From: Tragulus kanchil
Taxonomy: Eukaryota; Chordata; Mammalia; Artiodactyla; Tragulidae
Direction of reading: 5' to 3'
DNA: 64,000 nucleotides
Assembly (NCBI GenBank): GCA_022376925.1
Contig: JAIOJX010000025.1
Location: 185,875,801 to 185,939,800 of the forward strand
Under the pieces are notes generated by a model, which saw only the letters and a program-made list of their open reading frames with translations, was not told the origin of the DNA and did not search any database. Numbering within the stretch: the stretch's first letter is position 1; each line of letters begins with the position of its first letter. Shown here piece after piece: positions 1 to 11,400 of the stretch. The position numbers and the translations under genes were made by a program.

Positions 1-1289
1 CATGTCCCTGGGCCTGTGTCCCTCGCTGTGAACAGACGGTGGGTAAGAGGATGATCCCTCTGAGCCTCAGTCTCCTCATCTAGAAAATGGGCTGGCAGTA
101 CCTCCACGGAGCCGGTGCCCGTGGGCATTCTTCTCCCCCTCGTGAACCGGCGGCCTCTCTACCGTGTAGGGCGGCCGTGAGCACGAACCACCTCGGTCCC
201 GGGCTCCGTGGGAGCCCCTGGTGACATCACTTGTCCCTGCTCTGTGCCCGTCACCGCACGGGCTGCCCTTCCTGCGCTCCTGAGCCTCCCCACGGCCCCG
301 GCCGGTGCCCGCCCACCCTGGAGGAGAGAGCCAGGACGAGCCGCCTGGCCCTCCACGCTGACCGACGGCGCGCGCCGCACCCCGAGGCCCCCACCAGAAG
401 GCGGGCTCTCGTGTCCACATGTTCTGGACGTGGACGCAGGGGCCCCGGAAACTGCCTGGGCTCGGGGCTGCCCCCGCTCTCAGACCTCAGAGCCGACCAC
501 GGCCCCTGCGGCCCCCGCGGCCCTTTCCACGGCCCAGACCCTGACGTGTCACTAAGGACTTGACAGCCAGGCCTGTGGGCGGCTCCCCTGGCCTTGCCTG
601 GTGGGTGGGGGGGCATCTGTCCAGAAGGCCCCGGGCACCAGCCCCTGAATCAGCCTGTGAGCGACTGCGGCCCAGTGGGGAGGCGGCGAGGCTGTGTCCA
701 GCCTTCCTCGGAGGCTCCTCTGGGGACGGGGTCGGGGGAGGCCGGGGCCACTCCAGACACAGGCAGTGCGGCCCGTCCGCCCGGCCCTCCGGCTGCGACC
801 CCGAAGCTGAGGCAGGAGGCCCGGGACTGCCTGGTCTCTTCCTCGGACGGGGGCGCATCCTACACCCGGCGGGCCCCGGGGCTCGGGGGCAGCCGCTGCT
901 CAGGGGAACCCGTGGAACTGGGAGGCGGGCGCTGGTCACAGGTGCTCAAGGACAGCTGCTCCGGCCACCTCCGGAGGGACCCAGTGGCCAGGCTGCCCCG
1001 TTCAGCTCCTGGTCCCCTGCTTCTCCCCCGCCTGACCTGGGTGGGTGGGTCATGTCCCTGGGCCTGTGTCCCTCGCTGTGAACAGACGGTGGGTAAGAGG
1101 ATGATCCCTCTGAGCCTCAGTCTCCTCATCTAGAAAATGGGCTGGCAGTACCTCCACGGAGCCGGTGCCCGTGGGCATTCTTCTCCCCCTCGTGAACCGG
1201 CGGCCTCTCTACCGTGTAGGGCGGCCGTGAGCACGAACCACCTCGGTCCCGGGCTCCGTGGGAGCCCCTGGTGACATCACTTGTCCCTG
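1..1289. repeat. Direct duplication 1: 1-239 equals 1051-1289
   Basis: 239 identical bases at offset 1050; the left copy is cut by the window edge. The copies diverge abruptly after the shared TTGTCCCTG. Lies in an HTRA3 intron. Confidence 0.9.
30..115 (-). mobile_element. MIR fragment, antisense (copy at 1080-1165)
   Basis: CTGAGCCTCAGTCTCCTCAT then AAAATGGG, the antisense MIR core. Confidence 0.65.
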
Positions 1290-2272
1290 TCTGGCTGGGG
1301 AGGCGGCACGGCGGTGCTTCCTGGAGATCCCCTCCCCGCTCCCCGAGCCCCCGCGTCCCTCACTGTCAGGCCCTGCCCAGCAGCCGTGGGCGCGGGTGGC
1401 CTGCTCCGTCCATGCCCACCCTGCAGCCCCAGAGGCCGCCCGGTCTGGGGAGGCCTGAGCCGCGTCCTGGGAGCCCGAGCTGCTGTCAGAGGCTCCGGCC
1501 AGGCCGGGTGCTGTCCCCCGGCCGCCAGTCCTGACGCGGTCCCACACCAGCTGCACGGCCCGCTCCACGGCCTCCGACCGAGGCAGCTGCTGAGGTCGGC
1601 GTCCCCCTGCCTGGGAGCCCTGCCCCCGTGCCGAGCGCCTGGCGTGGAATTCACAGAGCCAGGCCTCGAGCTCCGCCAGCTCTGCTCCCGCCAGCGCTGC
1701 GCCTCGCGCCAGCTGGGCTTCTGGGGCCGGCAGCCGAGCGCGGGCGGGAGGGAGGAGCTCGTCCCCCTCGGTGTTTATGGCCCCGTCTCTGGACGCTGAG
1801 GCTCCCGGGGGACCTGCAGAGAACCAGTCTCGTGGAGCCGTGTGCACACGGCGGGGCAGCCCTGCTCGTGGACCGGCTGCCTGCAGGCGCCCGCCCGGTG
1901 GAGAGGGGGTGTCAGCCCACTTCCCGGACGGGGAGACTGAGGCTCAGAGGGCTGGCCTCCTGCCCCAACAGTCGGGCAGATGTGGGCGGGGACCCAACGC
2001 GAGGCCAGGATCCCGGCCTGTCTGCTCCAGGGCAGGAAGGGCCTGCTCTGTCGTCACCGGCCTCGTGTCGCCTCCTCACAGGTGACCAAGTGTGGAGCCT
2101 TGTCCCCTCTGTGTGGCTGTGAACTGGGCCCAGACTTAGTGACCGGCCAAGGCTGTGGCAGCGCCAGGGTTCCCTCCCGGCCCCGGTGGCGCCGGGCCCG
2201 GGCACTGGCTCTGCCCCCTCCCCCGGCCCCACCCGAGCCCAGGCCTGACCGCCCCCGCCCGCCTCCCCGCAG

Positions 2273-2495
2273 GCACCCCCTGTTTGGCCGCAACGTGCCC
2301 CTGTCCAGCGGCTCGGGCTTCATCATGTCGGAGGCCGGCCTGATCGTCACCAACGCGCACGTGGTGTCTAGCAGCAACGCCGTCTCGGGCCGGCAGCAGC
2401 TCAAGGTGCAGCTGCAAAGTGGCGACTCCTACGAGGCCGCCATCCGGGACATCGACAAGAAGTCGGACATCGCCACCATCAAGATCCACCCCAAG
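2273..2495 (+). CDS. HTRA3: HTRA3 exon 3: protease domain with catalytic His and Asp
   Basis: The acceptor AG is at 2271-2272 after a C-rich tract and the donor GT at 2496. The first base completes an Arg codon split with the missing previous exon; 74 codons follow, beginning [10 protein letters not shown] and ending KIHPK. SSGSGFI and TNAHVV mark the trypsin-like fold with catalytic His at 2358-2360. KKSDIATIK carries catalytic Asp at 2466-2468. This is the first coding exon visible in the window; exons 1 and 2 were sought upstream and not found. Confidence 0.97.
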
Positions 2496-5400
2496 GTGAG
2501 GGGCGGCGGCGGGCGGGAGCCCCTCCCGGACCCGGGCGCGGGAGACACGTCCGCCCAGCCTTCCCATCCGACTCTCAGGGGGCGTGCGGCCCCGGGGGGC
2601 CGACGGCGTGTCCCAGCCTCGGTCTGGCCAGATGAGAACCCGGGCGTCTGGACGCCGCGCTGCTCTTCCCCGGGCGGCCTGCGCGGCGCAGAGCGGGCTT
2701 CTGCCAGGAGATGCGCCACCTGCCGCCACTCCCACCCGGGGTGGAGGGTCCCCGGGGCCCAGGACGCTTCCGTTGTCCCTCCCAGGCCATTCCTGGGGAT
2801 GCCGCTGTCCCCGTCGGGTGGTGAGGGTGGGTTCCTCCAGCGTGTTTCTCGTGGTCCGGCGCTGCAGTCCTGGCTCCGTGTGACGCTAGGGGCTTGTCTG
2901 TGGCGACCTGCGCCCTGCCCGCACCGTGCAGGCCCTGGGGGCAGGCCACGGGGCTGGCGGGTCCGGCCTGGCCGAGTGTGCCCGGCTTCTGCTCTTCTGA
3001 GTAAAGTTGCCAGGACTTGAGATCATCGGCGTTTTTCCCAGAGGTGTTTTCTCATCGGGTCGTGGGAAAGGGAATTCAGCGGCCCCGTGGGATGACCCTG
3101 ACAGAGACCCCTGCCCACCTCCGAGCCCTTGCATGGTGGTTACGGCGTCTGGGCCCCACCTCGTGGTAAAGGAAGACCGGGGAGTGGGCCGGGCGGGGCT
3201 GGACTGCAGGTCAGAGGCTGGCAGCTCGTCCGGCGACGTGCCGGGGAGGGAGCGGTCAGGCCTGCAGGCCCTGCGGTCTGTCGGCACCTCTCTGCTCGGA
3301 GCCGCCCCGGGGAGGCGGCCACAGGCCCGACAGCGGGCGGGGCCGCGGTCCAAGGACAGATCACTTACAGACAGGGCTGACGGATGTGGCCGAGGCCGCG
3401 CGCTGCGCCCCCTGCCCGAGGGCCCTGTGGGAGAGGCGAGCGGGTGAGGGCGCGGGGCTGACTGCCGCCGGGTCTGTCCCCTTCCGGGCGCTGGACTCTT
3501 CCCCTGGTGCCCCCGGCAGCCTTCTGAGAGGCGGGCAGAGTCAGTGAGAGCGGAGACGCCCGGGGCCGGTAGGCGTTCTTGGCAGGCCCGGCCCTCGCCC
3601 CAGGCCTGCCCGTGGGGAAGCGGTCACCCGTGTTGCCCCCCTGGGCCCAGGCCCGGGACCCCCTGTGCCTCTTCGTGCGGCTCCACTGCCCAGGGACACA
3701 GAGCGTGGCGCTGCGAGGCCCCGCCTTCCCCAGGCACAGCTGCTCGCGGCCCCCTCAGCCCGCCCGGGTCCCCACTCCTGGGGAGAGCGTGTACTTCTCC
3801 TGCTTTATCCAGAGCTGCTCTGAAAAGCAGGGACAGGTCTCACTCGCTGTGGGAGCTCACAGCAAAGAGGGGAACCCCGACGCGGGAGGCGAGGCCGGGT
3901 GGCCCCACAGCCCCGAGGGTCTGCAGCCCAGGGTCCTCCCCACCCTCCCGACTTCCACACCGGCAGGTAGCTTTCCCCGGCTGTGTCGTGCCTGTCACAG
4001 GCCCGCTGTGGGGAGGGAACGCCAGCGCCGTCCAAAGCGGCCGTTTCTCTGGAGATAGGAGCAGACCGAGGAAGCTGCCACGGGCGCGGAGGGATGCCAC
4101 GTGCCCTCCGTCCCCGGGGTGACCTCTGACGTGAGGGTGCCACCTCAAGGCCAGGAGACGCCCGCGTTTGGGGTACACCCTCGAGCATGCTCCCCACAGC
4201 TTGCAGAGCCCGGAGGCAAGTCAGGCCTGGTTCCTCCTGGCGCTCCGGGCCGGCTGCAGTCAGCCGGACGGGAAGCTGGGCTCCGCGGCTCCCAGAGGAG
4301 ACGGAGCGGGGCGTGGGGTGTCCCAGTGGGGGGACGAGGAAGGCGGGCAGGGGTGCCCAGCACGCTCACGTCGCTTCAGCTCTCTGGCCTCAGCTTCCCT
4401 GTGGGTCGGGCTGGGGGCTGGGCTGAGCCTCGTCACTCTCCAAGGCCAGCGTCCCCGGCCCGCTGGGCTCCAGGGCTCCGGCAGACCCCGCCCCACACGC
4501 CCGCGTGCGCAGGGCGCATCCAGGCGGAGGTGCCCACGGCTTCTGTCAGATTGTCCGAGGACCTGCAACCATCACGCTCTTGGGCTCTGCGACCCCATGG
4601 CCGTGCCCAGCTGGACCCTCTGTGTCCTCCCTGGGAGGACCCGTGTCCTGCCGTGGGGAGACCTGTGCCTCTTCGTGCGGCTCCACTGCCCAGGGACACA
4701 GAGCGTGGCGCTGCGAGGCCCCGCCTTCCCCAGGCACAGCTGCTCGCGGCCCCCTCAGCCCGCCCGGGTCCCCACTCCTGGGGAGAGCGTGTACTTCTCC
4801 TGCTTTATCCAGAGCTGCTCTGAAAAGCAGGGACAGGTCTCACTCGCTGTGGGAGCTCACAGCAAAGAGGGGAACCCCGACGCGGGAGGCGAGGCCGGGT
4901 GGCCCCACAGCCCCGAGGGTCTGCAGCCCAGGGTCCTCCCCACCCTCCCGACTTCCACACCGGCAGGTAGCTTTCCCCGGCTGTGTCGTGCCTGTCACAG
5001 GCCCGCTGTGGGGAGGGAACGCCAGCGCCGTCCAAAGCGGCCGTTTCTCTGGAGATAGGAGCAGACCCGCAGGAAGCTGCCACGGGCGCGGAGGGATGCC
5101 ACGTGCCCTCCGTCCCCGGGGTGACCTCTGACGTGAGGGTGCCACCTCAAGGCCAGGAGACGCCCGCGTTTGGGGTACACCCTCGAGCATGCTCCCCACA
5201 GCTTGCAGAGCCCGGAGGCAAGTCAGGCCTGGTTCCTCCTGGCGCTCCGGGCCGGCTGCAGTCAGCCGGACGGGAAGCTGGGCTCCGCGGCTCCCAGAGG
5301 AGACGGAGCGGGGCGTGGGGTGTCCCAGTGGGGGGACGAGGAAGGCGGGCAGGGGTGCCCAGCACGCTCACGTCGCTTCAGCTCTCTGGCCTCAGCTTCC

Positions 5401-8400
5401 CTGTGGGTCGGGCTGGGGGCTGGGCTGAGCCTCGTCACTCTCCAAGGCCAGCGTCCCCGGCCCGCTGGGCTCCAGGGCTCCGGCAGACCCCGCCCCACAC
5501 GCCCGCGTGCGCAGGGCGCATCCAGGCGGAGGTGCCCACGGCTTCTGTCAGATTGTCCGAGGACCTGCAACCATCACGCTCTTGGGCTCTGCGACCCCAT
5601 GGCCGTGCCCAGCTGGACCCTCTGTGTCCTCCCTGGGAGGACCCGTGTCCTGCCGTGGGGAGACCTGTGGCCACGGGTGGGCCGAGCTTCGGCTCCGGGG
5701 ATGGCAGCCCTGGGTCTGGCGGCCACCGTGGATCAGCCAGACTTGCCTGGGCTTCACCCCGACCTCTCTGTCCAGCGGCTCCGGCGCCCCGTGCGGGGCC
5801 CGGCCGTGGTCTGGCTCTGGTCCCGCCAAGGCCGACCCCTGAGCTTCCCCTCCGTGCTCTCCCGCCAGAAAAAGCTCCCGGCATTGCAGCTGGGCCACTC
5901 GGGAGACCTGCGGCCCGGCGAGTTCGTGGTGGCCATCGGCAGCCCCTTCGCCCTGCAGAACACGGTGACCACTGGCATCGTCAGCACGGCCCAGCGGGAC
6001 GGCCGCGAGCTGGGGCTGCGGGACTCGGACATGGGCTACATCCAGACGGATGCCATCATCAACGTGAGTCCTCGCCGCGGGCTCGCGTCCGTGTCTGCCG
6101 TGTCCACTGGTCCGAGAGCCTTTCTTTACCTCGGGGGCAGTCCTGGCTCCCCGGGACCACTGCCCGTGGGCACTAGGCTGGCCCTGGGAGTGCGAGGCGG
6201 CAACCCCGACCCTGGACGGCCCCTCAGAGACGTGGAGGCCCCGTTGGGGCCCGGAAATGTCCAAATCACACCCCTGGTCAGCGCTGGTTACGACTGTTGC
6301 TACCGCTGTTCTGTTGGACGGCACCTCCGCCCTCACAGAGCACCCAGCACTCGGCCACCAGCCACCCAGTGCCCAGCACCTGGCCACCCAGCACCCAGCA
6401 CCAGGCCGCCGGCCACCCAGCACCCAGCACCCAGCACCCGGCGCTCTGTTTCGCTGTGGTTCAGGCTCGCTTCTGTGTCAGCCTTTGAAAGATTCCTCGA
6501 TGCCGGGGGATGAGCCACGGCGCTCCGTGCGGCGTCTGCTCGGGGGGCGGAGGCCGGCTGTGAGGCTGGAGGGAGCCCACAGGGTCTGTGCAGACAGCGC
6601 TGGCCAGCTCAGGCCCCGGTGACCAGACGGCCACGCGCTCGGCCTCTGGGGGGCCCCAGCTGTCTCGTCTGTGGCGTGGGGACGGCAGTGAGGACCGTCA
6701 GTCCTGCTGGGGGATGAAATTCAGTGACGCGCTTCTGGGCTGATTGGAGGGCAGCTGGAGGGAAAGGCCCCCCGGGGCGGGGCGGCTCGGGCTCACGGGC
6801 GTTTCCCTCCCTGCAGTACGGGAACTCCGGGGGACCGCTGGTGAACCTGGTGAGTGTCCCCTGGTGCCTCGGGTCGTCTGGGGGCTCTGCTCACTTTGGG
6901 GGGTCGGGGAAGGGGCGCAGCCTCGAGGCGAGCAGGGAGGCAGCACAGGCCCTTCACCCCGACGGTCTGGAGGCCGGAGGAGGACGCCACCCGAGCGAGG
7001 GCTGCCCGTGCCCCCAGGGACGCTGGGCCGCCCGAGAGCGGCAGGACCGAGAGCCTGGGGCGGGCCTGGGGCAGGGAACGCGGGCCAGGGGTCGCTTCCT
7101 CAGCCGGACAGGAGAGGAGACGGGCTTGCCGTGCAGCGCGGCACCCAGGCTCCCGGAGGCTGGTCCCCGCGCCGGGGCTGTGTGGGGATGACACGGGGCC
7201 CCCGGAGCACAGGGGCAGGGGCGTCCGTGGGCTGTAGGAGACGCCGCGTCCAGGGCTGACGTCCCAGGTGGCCCATCAGGCCAGATGACCCCAGCCTCGT
7301 GGGGAGCAGGCCGGACGGAAGCCCAGCTCGGGAGGGCCAGGGAGCGGAGGGTGCTGGGGCGGCCCTGGCCCACCTCCCGCCCTGCTCCTAGAGGAGGGGC
7401 TAGAGGGTCCCGCGTCCTCATCACGTCCCTCTTGGCTTCGGCCCCCCAGAGCGCTCACTGGGCCTCTCCTGGGTCAGAGGGCACCGCTTCCCGGGGTCAC
7501 ACTGCAAGCTTTCCTGTCCACACTCCCCAGCGATGGGGCTGGGGTCAGGTGTGGGGGTAAATGGCCGGAGGGGGTCCTTGACTCAGATGTGGACCCTGGA
7601 GCGTCTTTCCAGAGCGTCTCGGGGAGGGCCCTGACGGCCAGGGTCTGCTCTGGGAGCCGCGCCTCGGGGTGACTGTCCGCCCCGATCTCCTGCCAGGACG
7701 GCGAGGTCATCGGCATCAACACGCTCAAGGTGGCGGCCGGCATCTCCTTCGCCATCCCCTCGGACCGCATTGCGCGCTTCCTCTCGGAGTTCCAGGACAA
7801 GCCCGGCAAAGGTACGGGGCCCCCACGACGGGGAGGCAGGCTGTCCAGCCTCCAGCAGGGCCGGCGATCCTGCGGCGCCGTGCGCCCGCTCTCGCTGCCC
7901 GCCCCACCCTGACGTCCCGGGACCCCGCCCCGGGACGCCTCGGCTCTCACGTCGTCTCCTCACTTCAACAATTAACAATTTCATGGGCTTCCCTGGTGGT
8001 CCAGTGGGTAAAGAGTCTGCCTAGCGATGCAGGGGGCACCGGTTCAATCCCTGGCCTGGGAAGATCCCACATGCCATGGAGTGGCTGGACCGGTGTGTCC
8101 AGTTACAAGCCAGCGCCCTGGAGCGCATGCGCTCAGAGTCAGTGCTCTGCAGCGAGAGAGGCCACTGCGATGGGAAGCCCACTTAGGCCGAGGAATAGAG
8201 ATGGACGGATGGATGAAGAAACCTAAAAAATAAATAAATAATCAATTAAAAAAAAGGCCAAAATTTAAAAAACAACAACAACAATTTCACCTGGAACTAT
8301 ATCAGGAGCTGGGAACAAAAGATGTCCCTATGGCTCTAATCACTTTAGGGAAGGGCAAACGTTTTTTTTTCTTTCTAATTTTATTGTTATTTTTAATACC

Positions 8401-11400
8401 AAAACCACTTTGTATTGGGGCATAGCCAATCAACAATCTTGTGATAGTTTCAGGTGAACAGTGCTGGTGTTCGGTCACACGTACGCATGTGTCCATTCTC
8501 CCCCAAAGCCCTCCCGTCCGGGCTGGTGCGGGACATGAGCAGAGCTCCGTGTGCTGTGCACTCGATTTTTGTGGGTTTTCCATTTCAGACATGGCAGCGT
8601 GTACATGACTAGGAAAGTTTTAGGAGCTGTGTGTTAGGAACCCTGGATGAAGACCTATATATATATATATATAATTTCTTACTGTAAGTCACAGTACCAC
8701 AGAAATAGTCACTCATTTTCAGTTTTCTGGAGCCATGCGGAATGAATGTAATTTCTTCCTTAAACATTGGTCAGAATTCTCCCGTAAGAGCATCTGGGCC
8801 TAAAGTTTCTTTGTGAGAACATTTCTAACTACACTTTCGATTTCTTTAATAGATCGAGGGTTATGAAAAGTGTTAGGTGCCTGGTTATGTCTGGTTCTTT
8901 GTGACTCCGTGAACCGTCGCCCACCAGGCTCCTCTGTCTGTGAAATTCTCCGGGCAAGAGCGCTGGGGTGGGTTGCCGTTCCCTTCTCCACGGGGCTTCT
9001 CGATCCAGGGATGGAACCTGGGTCTCCCGCCTGGCAGGCGGATTCTTTACACCTGAGCCGCCAGGGAAGCCCCTACGGGCTAGAGAGGTTGCCTGTTTCC
9101 TCCTGAGTGAGCTTTGATGGTTTGGAAAATTTTAGGAAATTTGTTCCATTCACCGCCATTGTCGAATTTCTTAACATCAAGTTGTTGATATTAGTTTCTT
9201 GTCTTCTTAGCGCCGATAGGGTCTGTAGTGACGTCACGACTCCAATTCCTGATGTTGATCATTGTGTTTCTTTTTTCGAATTAGTCTGGCTAAAACTGTC
9301 AATTTTATTGATCCTAAAGAGTCAACTTTTGGTTTTCATGTATTTTCTCCACTGTTTCTGTTCCTGTGATTTCTACCCTTTATTATTTCTTTTATCCTGC
9401 CTGTATTAGATTTCATTTGATCTTTTTTTTTTCTAGTTTTGAAGGAGAAAGCTGAAGTTACTGATTTGACATCATCTTTTCTAATAGTGGTACTTTAGTA
9501 CTATGAATTTCCCTCTAAGTACTGCTTTACCTACATCCCACAAAGATTGATACATTGTATTTTCTTTCTTTTTTAGTTTAAAATACTTCCTAATTTATCT
9601 TTTGATTTATTATTTCAAAATAGATTATTTAGAAATGTATTTTGGTTTCTAAGTTATTGTGAATCTTATAGATGCCTTGTAGTCTATTCCATTGTGGCCA
9701 GAGAGCATATTTTTATATGACAGTTTCAAACGTGCTGGGACTTGTTTGGAGTTTGGACTGTGTGGATGTTGTTTTGGGGTCTAGGCCATCTGCTGTGTCA
9801 CAGGCCGGGGAGGCTGGGGTGTGGAGGTGGCTGCCCAGCCTTCTGTGGGCCTAGTGCTCCAACCAGGGGGCCTGCCACGTGGTCAGAGCTCGTTGGGCAT
9901 CACGGATGAACACCGTGTTTATGGAGAAGGCAGGAGGAGGTGGCGAGTTCAGAGCTGAGCGAGGCGAGTTTGGGCAGCCTGTGGATAGAGGCCGGAGAGA
10001 AGGGCTGCACTGCCCACTGGGGCTTGGGCGTGGGCCCCGCAGGGGAGCAGGTGTCCGAGATGATGGGGTAGGACGGTGCCCAGTGGCGAGGGTGGGCACG
10101 GAGCCCCCGAGTTAAAGCCGGGACCTCTCCCGGCCCCTCGCGAGCAGCCACGCGGACAGAGGTCCCTCAGGAGCTGGGCTGGCCCTGGAAGGGTGGCCCC
10201 TGCTGCCTTCTGCCTCCCCGCCTGGCCCCACGGGGAGGTCGGCGGCTTTCATGGCGACTCTGACCGTCCCGACACACTCTGCTTCCAGACTGGAAGAAGC
10301 GCTTCATCGGCATACGGATGCGGACCATCACGCCCACGTGAGTGTCTGAAGAACGCCGCCCCGGCACCCCTCCACTCCCCCCTCACCTCCGCTCCTCCCA
10401 GACCCGCCCCGGCACGCCCGGTCACCTGCCGCGGCCCCCGTGGACCAGCCCAGCCAGGCTCCCGGGCCTCTGCGCCCGCCGGTCCCTCGGCCGGGAGCCC
10501 GTTCCCCTCGGCCCGCTGGGCTCCCGGGCTCCCCAGGGCTCTGTGTCGCTGCTTCTCCTCCAGGGAGCCTCCCAGGTCTGGTTTCTGTGGCTTCCGTAGC
10601 AAGTCACGACCAGCCTGGTGGCTTAAACCCACGGAAACCCGTGCTGTCACAGTCCCGGAAGCCAGAGTCCAAGATCGGGGTCAGCGGCGGCCCTCCCGCT
10701 GGACGCTCGCGGGAGAGGCCTGCGTGTATCTCCCGCTCGGGGGCTCCTGGTGCTCCTGGGATTTCAGGGGCTCCGGGGCTTCCTGGGCTGCAGTCACATG
10801 GCCTCCACTTTCTGTGCGTCTGGTGTCCCGCCTCCCTCTTCCTTCTCCTGTAAAAGCACCAGCCAGGGGACTCAGGGCCCAGCCTAGGTCAGGCAGATCC
10901 CGCCTAGAGCTTCTTAACCGACCCCCTCGGCAAAGAGCCCGTGTCCAGACACGGTCGCGCGGTGAGGCCTGGGCAGACCTGCGCTCTGGTGGGGGGCTGG
11001 GCTCCCTCCCCAGGCTACGTAGAGGGGAGGCGGCGCCCCTCCTCGCTCGCTCAGCTGAGCCTCCCTCCCCGGCGTGCTCTGGCCCCGCGGTGCCCGCCGT
11101 GGCCGCGAGCCCTCTGGCAGCGGGGACCGCGTCCTGCTCGGCCCTCTGCCGCCCCGGCGCCGGGACAGATCCTGAGGGCGCGCAACGGGGACGGGGTGAC
11201 GCGGAAGAGGAGGGGGAGGCGGGGGGAACGGACGCAGAAGGAAGAAGGTGCAGAGGCACGTCCAGGGGTCTGGAGGAGGACGAAGTCACTGCGCTGGGGG
11301 GCCCTGAGCTCAGCTGACGGACCCTCCACCCGCACGGCCCCGGCGAGGACTTTCCCTCCTGCGTCTCAGGCCTTCCTCCAAGAGTAATCCTGAAGGCAGT

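Larger units (their letters stand above)
1..2272 (+). other. HTRA3 intron sequence upstream of exon 3
   Basis: GC-rich, no recognised exon. It holds an antisense MIR-like piece at about 30-115, repeated at 1080-1165 by the 1-239 / 1051-1289 duplication, and a weak MIR core at 1915-1985. Long open frames here are by-products of high GC. Confidence 0.7.
8361..9790 (-). mobile_element. Antisense L1 fragment (3'UTR and part of ORF2), interrupted
   Basis: T-rich start at 8361 (the poly(A) tail of a minus-strand element), then the ruminant L1 3'UTR-like segment (ATCTTGTGATAGTTTCAGGT) to about 8630. AT-rich sequence resembling degenerate antisense ORF2 follows. A Bov-tA at 8872-9073 splits it. No intact reading frame. 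Confidence 0.75.
7812..10288 (+). other. HTRA3 intron 6, retroposon-rich
   Basis: The only long AT-rich stretch of the window: a CHR SINE, an antisense L1 and a nested Bov-tA between 7985 and 9790. The rest, 9790-10288, is ordinary GC-rich intron. Confidence 0.75.

Noticed and set aside
1..2272. HTRA3 exon 2 in the left flank
   Set aside because: No segment resembling the ADVVEKIAPAVVHIELF region was found on either strand.
1980..3020. 346-codon open frame over HTRA3 exon 3
   Set aside because: Only 2273-2495 matches HTRA3; the rest is intron read-through.
5170..6513. 447-codon open frame on the plus strand
   Set aside because: It runs through intron, HTRA3 exon 4 in frame (5869-6063) and intron again; only the exon part is real, bounded by clear splice sites.
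9107..9409. 100-codon hydrophobic open frame
   Set aside because: It lies in antisense L1 sequence; the hydrophobic look comes from T-rich reading of L1 ORF2 antisense.
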